From: a virus
Direction: 5' to 3' (one strand)
Virus record (IMG/VR): IMGVR_UViG_3300027126_000160
Location: 1 to 23,752 of that record
Length of the DNA: 23,752 nucleotides
Position 1 is the first letter of the stretch; each line of letters begins with the position of its first letter. Position numbers and translations under genes: made by a program. The notes under the pieces were generated by a model. It was not told the DNA's origin. It saw only the letters and a list, made by a program, of their open reading frames with translations, and did no database searches. Shown in pieces: positions 13,938 through 21,680 of the stretch.

Positions 13938-16900
13938 ACAATCTGCATCCTGCTAGTTAACTTGTTTTTGTATTCCATGGTTTCTGCGGTATTGCCAACA
14001 GCGGCTACTACAGCATCGGTATTGCGATCGGTAGCTTGTGCATTCATAACCGCACCATTTGCAACCACCTGTGTTAGCTCGGCTACTTGTTGATTCAACT
14101 TGGCCAGTTGCTCACCAAAGTTACCGCCCATAGTTACGCCCAGTTCACCACCTGGCATACGTTTGAGTGGCATGATGGCTTCGGGTCCGGCTTCGCCCAT
14201 AACGCCTAGTCCAGTAGCATGTTGAAAGGGAGTCATTTGTGTGACCACTCCGCCTAGAGCATACTTGCGTATGCCGCCGGTTTCAAATGCAGCACCCATG
14301 GCAGCCTTGCTGATTGTGTACTTTGCTAAAGCCTCTGATAATGCGGTGCCAAATCCTGATAATGCAACTGGCACTTTTTCGGTTTCCACCTTCAGTTCTA
14401 CCAGTGCTCCAACCACATTTTTAATTTCCGCAAGTGTTTGATTAGCAATACCAACTTGTTGCTCTGCAAAACTGGCAGCACTATCAATGCTGCTGGATAC
14501 CAAGTCAAAATCACTTACATATTCATCGCTGCTGGCAAACATCCGTTGCGAAGCCTGCAAGAAGCTGCTGCCTGCAGCACTCAGCTTAGCCATTGCTACG
14601 GCATCGCCGCCCATGGCACGCTGTTGTGTGGTTAGGAATTCACGCTTGAGTTCTTCGTACTGCTGTTGTGGTGTAAGAGGACTTAAGCTGCCGGTTTTAA
14701 GGGAACTTTGATATTCACGCAGTGATTTTGCAAAACCTTGCATTTCATCACGCGCACCTTTCAATTCACTGATGCGCTGTTCAGCCACGGACTTCAGCTC
14801 ATTTTTTACAGATTCAAAAGCTTTTTCTGCTGCTGTAGCAACCTCATCAAACCCTTCAGAAATATTCATTAAAGCTACAAAAGTTTCTCTGCCATAATCA
14901 GTAGTTACATCAAGACTTTGTGCAACTTGTTTAAACTGATCTTTGGTTTTAACCCAACCTAATCCAAGTTTATCAAGACCTCTGGAAACAGCTAATTGAG
15001 TTGGTACTAATTTTTCTGCATCGGTTAAGAACTTGTCAATAAAACCATCAGTTTTTTCAATAAAGCTTTGCAAACCACCAGCTGCATCTGCTAGTGCTTC
15101 AGTAACTTCAAATCCTAATTCAAGTGCTGTACCAGTTCCACGAATATTACCCAACTGTTGTTCAATTTTACGATTAGTATCAACTACTCTAACTACCGTT
15201 TCCAGAGCACCTTCTCCAAACTTGCGATAAGTTGTCGCCAGTGTTCCAAATACTTTAAAAGCAGCCTCATCAATTACGCTACCTAGTACTGCTTGTAGTT
15301 GTTCTTGTAGTTCTTTGCCCTTTAGTCCACGTAAACTTACAAGTTCATTTACTGGTACATTCTGCAAAGCATTAGTGATATTATTGACACCTATACCAAT
15401 TTCACCACCAAGTTCATAGATAATATCGGCAGCGCTGGCAAAGCTATCTTCAATTGCCCTAACAGTTGCAGTGTCTAAACCAAATCCTTGAGTATCTACA
15501 CTTGTTTTTGTTTTGCCGATAAGGCGTTTACGTGTAGTTTGTACAGTTTCAAAACCTTCTATTACACCACCAGTTTTATTAGCTAAATCTAAAAATGACC
15601 CACTCAGACGTATGCCACTGTCTATAATAGCAGTAGTAGTTTTGCTTAGGCTTATGCCAAGAAAACTTGTACCTCTGGTACCTTCTTGGGTATCGAATGC
15701 ACTGCCTATGGTTATTCCACGTGTAGAATATAGTGCACCAGCAGCTGTTTCTATACTTTTGGCAAGTTTTTCAAAACTTTTTAATAGCTTGTCGTCGTAG
15801 TCCAGTCCCTTGACACTGTTATCTTTGATGATTTCCAGTGAATTAGCAATGGACTCGGATTTAGCGCTGGTATCGCCAAATACACCTTCACGTACTCGTA
15901 CTTTTTCGCCTTGAGCGTTATAACCCATTGCAGTGCCTTGGGTTTCTTGGCGTTGTTCTGCGGAAATTGCACCTCCACCACCATTAACACTGGGCTTACT
16001 TCCACCTATTTGACTAAGTAATCCACCAACCACTGCTGCTGTAGCAGCACCGGCAACATAACTCCATGGAGGAGGTAAACTACTAATAGCTTTTACTACT
16101 GCCTTAACACCATCAATACCAGCCTCTACAATACTTGCGCTGCCACGAGTAGCACTATTAGCCACAGATTTAGCTGTATTTGCAGTATCAAAAAACATTT
16201 CTTTTACCATCATTGCCAGTTTAGCAATATGCATGGCTTTTTCAATTGCGTTTAATATTTTATAACCAGTACTCTTTTCTTTAAACAAATTCTTGGCACT
16301 GGATACTAACTTAATATTACCAGCTAATTCGTCTTTGGTTTGCTTTTGCTTGGCTTTACCAAGTTCAGTTTCCGCTTTTGCACGCTCCTCTGGGCTAATC
16401 TCAGGATTAGCTAAGGCTTGTTCAAAGTTTGTTATAGCTTTAAGATTTTTTTCAGTTTGAATACCTAGTTCTGTAAAACTACTAACAAAACTACTTATTC
16501 CTTGAGCAAATTTATCTGCACTTGTACCTAGACTTTCAAATATACCCTTTAAACTTTCGCCAACACTTTGAGTTTGTGATAGTAAAAGATTATAACGATT
16601 TTGCTCGTCTGCAATTGCTTTTTTGGCAACAGCTTCGCGTTCAGCTAGAGTTAATATTGCGGTTTGTTGTGCTATTCCTGCTGCATACTCGGTATTTATT
16701 TGTTTGCGTTTGGTTTCAATTTCAGCTAGTCGCGCTACTTCGGATTCCGTTAGTCCATCTTCGCCTGTAGCTCCAGCAAGTACAGTTTGTTCTTGTTGAC
16801 CAAGATCCAATAATCCACGCTGACGTGCTTGATCTAATTGTTGACGTTGTTTATCAAACTCAAGTTGGGCACGCTTACGAGTTAAAATTTCTTCTTCGGC

Positions 16901-19900
16901 AGCTACAAATTCAGGCGATAACTGAATTGTTCTGCTTAATATGTCAAAACTTTTTTGCTGAACATCCAGCTCCAGCGACCTAGCTTCTAGACGTTGTTGA
17001 CTATTACGCGACTCACGATCAAATTGCTCTAGCTCAACGCGTCCGCGAAGTTGAATGCGCTCTAAAATATCTTTTTGCTGTTGAACTTGTTCTTTTAATT
17101 GTGCAGTTGTTGTGCTCTCGCCAGCAATCTGCTCTACAAGAGAAATTTCTTTGCTTAAGTTTTTTAATAACTCATCTTTATTTTTTAAACTAGACTTTGC
17201 TAGTTCAGTTTTTACAAATTCCAATGCATTCACTCTGGCAACTGCATCGCTTTGCCGTAAAGCTTCTTCTTTTTGACGAATTAATGTATCTAATTGTTGG
17301 CGCTGTGCAAGAGCAGTTTCGTTTGTTTGATTAAATACTTCGCCATTTACAGTTATTAACTCTCTGGCTGCTTTTAATCTTTCTATTTCACGCTGCTTTT
17401 CTGCAACACCAGCCTTTTCCGCAAATTCGCGAAGATCTTTTTGCAGATTTAATTCCACAACATAACCTTGGGCACCAATATTAGCTAATGCTGCTTGGCT
17501 ACCTTGCAGACTGCTGGCTAGGTTTAGGGCTTCTCCGGTTACTCCGCTTTTGCCGGTAGCACGCATTTCTTGCGAACGCTGCTCAGCCAACTTAGCATAG
17601 CTGCCGCCAGGTGCCAATGCTTTTTGCAAAGAACCAACTTCATCTCGTAAAGTTGTTATTTCTCTGCCTAATATTGCTGCATCATCTACTGCTGCGGTTT
17701 TTAACTGTTCTTGTTTATCCGATATAGTTTTTTGTTTTAATGCTACAGTATTTTCTGCAGTAGCACGAATTTGTTGTTCTTGTGCTTTGATTTGAGCAGC
17801 TTGTACTGCCAACATTTGTTTTTCTGCTTGTGCACGCAGTTTAATACCAGTTTCAGTACCACTTAATAAACTAGCAAAACCGCCAGTAATGGTTTGACCT
17901 GCTTTGGCAAATTCTGCACTTAATTTGCTGGCTACAATTTGCGAACCAGTTTCGAATACTCGAACTTGAGCCTCATTAATAACTTTTTGAGAAGCATCAA
18001 TGCTTTGTTGCAAATTAAGTTTTACATTTAAAGTTGTAGATTTGTATTTGTCTAAATCAGCAAGAGACTGAGTTACTTGTTCTAATTCAGCATTAACTTC
18101 TTTCCAGCGTCGCCCACTTAAACTTTTAGAATCAATTTGTGCCTGTAGCTCTTTTTGCTTAAGTTTAAGTTGCTCACTACGTACTTCGGTTTCTTGTAAG
18201 CTCGCTGTTAATACTTGCAATTCTTCTGATTTCTTAGCAACATCCTGTAGTCCAATCAACAAATCAGGAGATATACCACCAATAGATTTTAATTCCTCAA
18301 AAGTTCGCTTGATTGCTTGCAATTGAGTAGTAGGATTTTTAAGAGCCGCTTCTAATTCAAAACTTGTGGATACTAATGCGCTACCAAACTGACTAAAACT
18401 GTCTTGGGGTATAAATTCTTGTGTAAATCGTTTTCTGGTTTCATCAATCTTTTTAAAGCCTTCTTCTAAACCGCTTAATGCAACGGCAGAAGCGCGATTG
18501 GATTTTGATAAGTTTTCTACTTGAGCATTAATTGCGGCAAGAGCAGCTGCAGCTTCCGACTTACTTAATCTTCCTAAGGCTTCTTCTACTTTGTTTAAAT
18601 CACCTACTTGGCTTGGATCAATTTTTAATAAATTAGCAATTGAATCACGTGCTACTTTTCCAGCTTCACTGCCACTTATTTGAGCACTACTAAATGCTTT
18701 AGACAGGCCATAAGCAGTTTCTTTATTAAGTTTGCTTTGTACATCACCACCCCACAGCATTTTTACTACATCAACGCTTTTATCTAACCAATTCATTGCA
18801 GATAGTTCTGCTTGTGCAGCTTGATTAGCTTTTTGAAGTGCTGTATTAAAACCTTCTAAGGCATTTGCTTTGGCATTAACACTTTCGGCATTGAACTGTT
18901 CTAGATAAGGCTTTTTATTTAGTACATCTATAGAGTTGGTTAAATTTTTAGTACTTTCTTCCAACTGACCAAAAGCTTGACTATTAGCTTCAGCTTCTTT
19001 TCTGGTATTAGTAAAAAGTGTAACTAATATGGTACCAACACCTATTAAGGCTGCAATAACTGCAAATGCTGCAGAAAGCGCTGCACCAACTGTTGCAGCC
19101 GCACCAGCAAATGCATATAATCCTCCTTTAGCAAGTACCATAGTTTTGCTAAGCATATTAAGGCGTATATCGCTAGCATTAAGTTCTGCACGCATCAGTT
19201 TAATAGCATTAATTGGACCAATTAAACTACCGGCGTATGCTGCATTACTAGTAATTTGTTGTTTAAAACTTGCTTTTTCTGCACTTTCTGCTAAAGCGGC
19301 ATTTAAACCAATAATAGTTCTTTTAGACTTAACATCATTTATTAATGAATCAGTAGCATCTCGTTTAGTTTTTAAATATTCTTCTTCAGCTTTTCTACCA
19401 TTTTTTATAGAAGTAGCTATTTCATCATATACTTTTGCTTCTTCTGTCAATCCACGTTTTTTAGCAGCACTAGCTGCCCGCTCTACAGAAGCAACCTGTT
19501 TATCTGTTATATCTAGTACACTTGGCGCTTCCAATACTTTTTGTACTGTAGGAGATACTTTTACTCCTCGTGCTTTTAGTGCTTGAAATTTCTTTTCAGC
19601 TGTATCTAAAATTTCAGATTCTTTGTCTGCTCTGGCTTCTACCAAATTTAGAAGTTTTTTATTTAAATCTTGTTGAGTAGATATAGCAAAATTTGCTCTG
19701 GCTTGTGCAGCTTTATTAGCTTCTTCATTGGCTTTTTGTATATTTTGACGAAATAACCCAAAAGCCGGAACAGCTTGTTTTATAATTGTACTGGCAATAC
19801 CAGTTAAAGCCAATACTAAAGCAGTAGGATTACTGCTTAATAAATTTACTATAGGAGCCAGTACTTTATTTACTAATTCTAAACCATTTTGAGCAATATT

Positions 19901-20740
19901 TTGTAAACTAGCTGCTAATTTGTTATAGGGATTAGCATCTACCTTAATAGCAGCAAACTTCTTTTCGCCTTCTTCTAATACAGCATTTGCAAAAGCTTGG
20001 CGACGCTCAAAGTCCGTTAGTTGAGCTGCACTTTTGCCTACGCTTAATGCATACTTTTGCACAGCAGGATCGATTTTGGTAAAAATACCTAATTCGTCCA
20101 GCAATTCAGGCTCTAGCTTAGTAATACCACGACTTAAACGGTTGATGGCATCGCCCATATCAACACCAAGTGCTTGTGATGCTTTTGCTGCTACTTGACC
20201 TAATCTTAATACATTTTCACTGCCCAAACCAGCAGCTGTAACTTTTACAGTCGCAGACATTGCATCACGTAGGCTAATAGCTCCACCTGTTGCAGTAACT
20301 AGCTGCTTGCTTAAACCACCGAGCGCAACGCCACTGGCCGCACCAATTTGATCCAGTCCACGAACCATATTGCTGGTATCCATGGCGCGACTTAATGCAC
20401 CAAATGCAGCACCAACTGCATATACATTAGCAGCGTAAATAGCATATAACCTGACTAAACCACTCAAACCTTGAGCCTGATTAGCAAAATCTCTGGCACT
20501 TGCACCGGTTTGACCTGCTGTACCACGCATTGCTCCGTACTGCTGTATGGCTTGTGAGCCGGTTGGCTGCGCGGATGCCATTGCTCCTGCTGGTTGTGCA
20601 GCGGCCTTGGCTACACCGCCAACTTTGATTTTTCCTGCTGCATCTGCAGCTTGTTTTAGCTGATCGTGCAGCTTTTTGGCATCAGCAGTTTCACTTTTGG
20701 TGTTACTGTCAATCTGCAAACCAATTTTAATATTTTCCAT
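13934..20740 (-). CDS. tail tape measure protein
   Basis: A 2268-aa protein that sets tail length and is ejected with the DNA. Seen in order: a basic, Ala/Gly-rich N-terminus; a hydrophobic stretch near residues 95-117; a tape-measure core of the phage type (GLGSENVLRLGQVAAKASQALG, DAINRLSRGI, about residues 170-205); hydrophobic segments near 295-320 and 535-573, the latter about 38 residues and able to span a membrane; a long Gln/Glu/Lys-rich coiled-coil region, roughly 580-1500; another hydrophobic stretch near 1556-1580; and a C-terminal motif GVMGEAGPEAIMPLKR near 2176-2192 that is a hallmark of these proteins. GGAG precedes the ATG. The TGA overlaps the hub ATG (ATGA). At about 1.5 Angstrom per residue the uncut protein predicts a tail near 340 nm, among the long ones. 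Confidence 0.95.
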   Translation of the reverse strand: MENIKIGLQIDSNTKSETADAKKLHDQLKQAADAAGKIKVGGVAKAAAQPAGAMASAQPTGSQAIQQYGAMRGTAGQTGASARDFANQAQGLSGLVRLYAIYAANVYAVGAAFGALSRAMDTSNMVRGLDQIGAASGVALGGLSKQLVTATGGAISLRDAMSATVKVTAAGLGSENVLRLGQVAAKASQALGVDMGDAINRLSRGITKLEPELLDELGIFTKIDPAVQKYALSVGKSAAQLTDFERRQAFANAVLEEGEKKFAAIKVDANPYNKLAASLQNIAQNGLELVNKVLAPIVNLLSSNPTALVLALTGIASTIIKQAVPAFGLFRQNIQKANEEANKAAQARANFAISTQQDLNKKLLNLVEARADKESEILDTAEKKFQALKARGVKVSPTVQKVLEAPSVLDITDKQVASVERAASAAKKRGLTEEAKVYDEIATSIKNGRKAEEEYLKTKRDATDSLINDVKSKRTIIGLNAALAESAEKASFKQQITSNAAYAGSLIGPINAIKLMRAELNASDIRLNMLSKTMVLAKGGLYAFAGAAATVGAALSAAFAVIAALIGVGTILVTLFTNTRKEAEANSQAFGQLEESTKNLTNSIDVLNKKPYLEQFNAESVNAKANALEGFNTALQKANQAAQAELSAMNWLDKSVDVVKMLWGGDVQSKLNKETAYGLSKAFSSAQISGSEAGKVARDSIANLLKIDPSQVGDLNKVEEALGRLSKSEAAAALAAINAQVENLSKSNRASAVALSGLEEGFKKIDETRKRFTQEFIPQDSFSQFGSALVSTSFELEAALKNPTTQLQAIKRTFEELKSIGGISPDLLIGLQDVAKKSEELQVLTASLQETEVRSEQLKLKQKELQAQIDSKSLSGRRWKEVNAELEQVTQSLADLDKYKSTTLNVKLNLQQSIDASQKVINEAQVRVFETGSQIVASKLSAEFAKAGQTITGGFASLLSGTETGIKLRAQAEKQMLAVQAAQIKAQEQQIRATAENTVALKQKTISDKQEQLKTAAVDDAAILGREITTLRDEVGSLQKALAPGGSYAKLAEQRSQEMRATGKSGVTGEALNLASSLQGSQAALANIGAQGYVVELNLQKDLREFAEKAGVAEKQREIERLKAARELITVNGEVFNQTNETALAQRQQLDTLIRQKEEALRQSDAVARVNALEFVKTELAKSSLKNKDELLKNLSKEISLVEQIAGESTTTAQLKEQVQQQKDILERIQLRGRVELEQFDRESRNSQQRLEARSLELDVQQKSFDILSRTIQLSPEFVAAEEEILTRKRAQLEFDKQRQQLDQARQRGLLDLGQQEQTVLAGATGEDGLTESEVARLAEIETKRKQINTEYAAGIAQQTAILTLAEREAVAKKAIADEQNRYNLLLSQTQSVGESLKGIFESLGTSADKFAQGISSFVSSFTELGIQTEKNLKAITNFEQALANPEISPEERAKAETELGKAKQKQTKDELAGNIKLVSSAKNLFKEKSTGYKILNAIEKAMHIAKLAMMVKEMFFDTANTAKSVANSATRGSASIVEAGIDGVKAVVKAISSLPPPWSYVAGAATAAVVGGLLSQIGGSKPSVNGGGGAISAEQRQETQGTAMGYNAQGEKVRVREGVFGDTSAKSESIANSLEIIKDNSVKGLDYDDKLLKSFEKLAKSIETAAGALYSTRGITIGSAFDTQEGTRGTSFLGISLSKTTTAIIDSGIRLSGSFLDLANKTGGVIEGFETVQTTRKRLIGKTKTSVDTQGFGLDTATVRAIEDSFASAADIIYELGGEIGIGVNNITNALQNVPVNELVSLRGLKGKELQEQLQAVLGSVIDEAAFKVFGTLATTYRKFGEGALETVVRVVDTNRKIEQQLGNIRGTGTALELGFEVTEALADAAGGLQSFIEKTDGFIDKFLTDAEKLVPTQLAVSRGLDKLGLGWVKTKDQFKQVAQSLDVTTDYGRETFVALMNISEGFDEVATAAEKAFESVKNELKSVAEQRISELKGARDEMQGFAKSLREYQSSLKTGSLSPLTPQQQYEELKREFLTTQQRAMGGDAVAMAKLSAAGSSFLQASQRMFASSDEYVSDFDLVSSSIDSAASFAEQQVGIANQTLAEIKNVVGALVELKVETEKVPVALSGFGTALSEALAKYTISKAAMGAAFETGGIRKYALGGVVTQMTPFQHATGLGVMGEAGPEAIMPLKRMPGGELGVTMGGNFGEQLAKLNQQVAELTQVVANGAVMNAQATDRNTDAVVAAVGNTAETMEYKNKLTSRMQIV

Positions 20741-20778
20741 ACTTGCTCCGTGCCAATGTTTTCACAGAAATTAGCCTT

Positions 20779-20807
20779 AGTATACCACAACACCAACAAA
20801 AGTGCAA
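20779..20807 (-). promoter_or_regulatory. sigma70-type extended -10 promoter for the tape measure unit
   Basis: Minus strand: -35 TTGCAC (20807-20802), 17-base spacer, -10 TATACT (20784-20779) preceded by TGG, which makes an extended -10. Transcription should start near 20772, giving a leader of about 32 bases with GGAG a few bases before the ATG at 20740. The spacer ends in GGTGTTGTG, identical to the second promoter in this window. Confidence 0.8.
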
Positions 20808-20817
20808 CCCTAAAATT

Positions 20818-20855
20818 AAAAAAGCCTCAGGACCTTTTTGTCGCTGAGGCTTTTT
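20818..20855 (-). terminator. hairpin terminator overlapping the chaperone stop codon
   Basis: AAAAAAGCCTCAG pairs with CTGAGGCTTTTT; inside the loop GAC and GTC add three pairs next to a bulged G. On the minus strand it ends in six Ts. The frameshift product's TGA (20829-20827) lies within one arm, so the last few codons of that gene are part of the terminator. It closes the first transcription unit, ten bases before the tape measure promoter. Confidence 0.85.
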
Positions 20856-21620
20856 GTTGTTGTTCGCGCTGTTCTGCGTAAATCTTGCTGCGAACCGAAT
20901 CCAAAAATTTTATTATATTGAGTGCATACAGTTGTTCGTAACCAACCAAATCATATATTTTGAATATGTCAAATATACCATTTAATTGTTTACCAAAAAA
21001 TACTCCACTCATACCGTCCCAATGATCTATTAAGACATTGTATATGTTTAGTATTTGCTGTACCAGCTCAGGAAAATCTGTGAAATCTACAGGTATCTCT
21101 GCGTCTACAGGTTCCGTGCCCAACATTTCGCACATTTCAAGGTACTGTTCCTTGGTCATCGAAACTTGAGAGTTTTTGAGATAGTTTTCTAATTTACTGT
21201 AAATTAATTCGGTTTGCTCTTGGAAAAGTTTCCCAAGTCTGTTACCTGTTCACTAATAAAAGCATCAAAGTTTGTACTGGCTTTCATTAAGTACAGCGCA
21301 TTTTCTTCGGTGTATTCTAGTTCGGTTTCTAGATCTTCACTACCAACATCAACAGGGGCTAGTTGTTCCAGGTACTTAAGTGTTAGACCGCTCCAGCCTT
21401 TGATACTGGCTTTTACGTACAGCTCTAGAAATAGCTCATCGTTCAGTTCTTCAATTGGCTGACGATTTTTAAAGCTGGTTTTTGTGGCTTTTTTGCGAAT
21501 GTTTTGCAGTGTTTCACGACTTAAAAAGCACACATCAACCATAAACCCAGGCATACCAGGATATTCTACTTGAACGGTTTTGCTGGGAACTAGTAAAGTT
21601 TTTAGAGAAAGATTTGACAC
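20827..21620 (-). CDS. tail assembly chaperone, -1 frameshift fusion (gpGT-like)
   Basis: A predicted 264-aa product made when ribosomes slip by -1 at GGGAAAC (21228-21234). Residues 1-131 are shared with the short chaperone; reading then continues CTT TTC CAA GAG (LFQEQTEL) through 23 open codons into the 110-aa reading frame whose first ATG is at 21159 and which ends at 20827. In lambda-type tails the T part binds the tape measure protein and the G part binds tube subunits. The overlap is open throughout in the -1 frame, the direction fits lambda G-GT, and the ATG at 21159 has no purine-rich ribosome binding site before it (CTCAAGTTTCG), which argues against independent expression. The T part (MTKEQYLEMCEML to the Lys-rich end ASATKRS) is acidic and helical. 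Its TGA lies in the left arm of a terminator hairpin. Confidence 0.82.
21190..21206 (-). promoter_or_regulatory. small hairpin downstream of the slippery site
   Basis: TAATTTA and TAAATTA form a 7-bp perfect arm pair around a three-base loop, starting about 21 bases after the heptamer. It contains the frame-0 TAA stop. All pairs are A-T, so it is a weak structure and may not be the real frameshift stimulator; bacterial and phage -1 sites often need little or no downstream structure. Confidence 0.35.
21204..21620 (-). CDS. tail assembly chaperone, short frame-0 product (gpG-like)
   Basis: A 138-aa acidic, helix-rich protein between the tube and tape measure genes, the position of lambda G, whose product helps load tube protein on the tape measure and is not in the mature virion. 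The start is GTG, the only one well placed: AAGGA ends eight bases upstream and the frame opens at once into SNLSLKTLLVPSKTVQVEYPG. Near the end the codons TTG GGA AAC contain the in-frame -1 slippery heptamer G GGA AAC; translation in frame 0 then runs only seven more codons (FSKSKPN) to TAA. Most ribosomes should stop here. No sequence motif names the family by itself, so the call rests on position, size and the frameshift signal. Confidence 0.8.
   Translation of the reverse strand: MSNLSLKTLLVPSKTVQVEYPGMPGFMVDVCFLSRETLQNIRKKATKTSFKNRQPIEELNDELFLELYVKASIKGWSGLTLKYLEQLAPVDVGSEDLETELEYTEENALYLMKASTNFDAFISEQVTDLGNFSKSKPN
21228..21234 (-). promoter_or_regulatory. programmed -1 ribosomal frameshift site GGGAAAC
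   Basis: On the minus strand the codons are TTG GGA AAC, giving the X XXY YYZ heptamer with X=G, Y=A, Z=C. Lambda uses the closely related GGGAAAG at its G-T junction. After slippage the tRNAs re-pair on GGG AAA and the next codon is CTT. The frame reached is open to 20827. Seen directly; slippage itself is inferred. Confidence 0.85.
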
Positions 21621-21637
21621 TTAGTTTGTCCTTATTG

Positions 21638-21669
21638 AAAAACACAAGGGTGTTACCCCTTGTGTTTTT
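21638..21669 (-). terminator. hairpin terminator after the tail tube gene
   Basis: A 13-bp perfect inverted repeat (AAAAACACAAGGG / CCCTTGTGTTTTT) with a six-base loop, 12 bases past the tube gene stop, ending in a T-run on the minus strand. It is symmetric and could act in both directions. The chaperone GTG is only 17 bases further on and no promoter fits in between, so the chaperones and anything downstream in this unit depend on readthrough. That suggests a device to lower chaperone levels relative to tube protein. Confidence 0.85.
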
Positions 21670-21680
21670 AATTTAAAATA

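Noticed and set aside
15781-16005. 74-aa minus-strand frame inside the tape measure gene
   Set aside because: It is in another frame of an intact, well-supported gene and shows no ribosome binding site or family pattern.
19029-19586. Open frame of 185 aa on the plus strand, Ala/Leu-rich and apparently hydrophobic
   Set aside because: It mirrors the hydrophobic and Ala-rich part of the tape measure gene; no coding signals support it.
20827-21159. 110-aa frame as an independent gene starting at the ATG at 21159
   Set aside because: No ribosome binding site precedes the ATG, and the frame extends upstream without a stop to the slippery heptamer, so a frameshift product explains it better.
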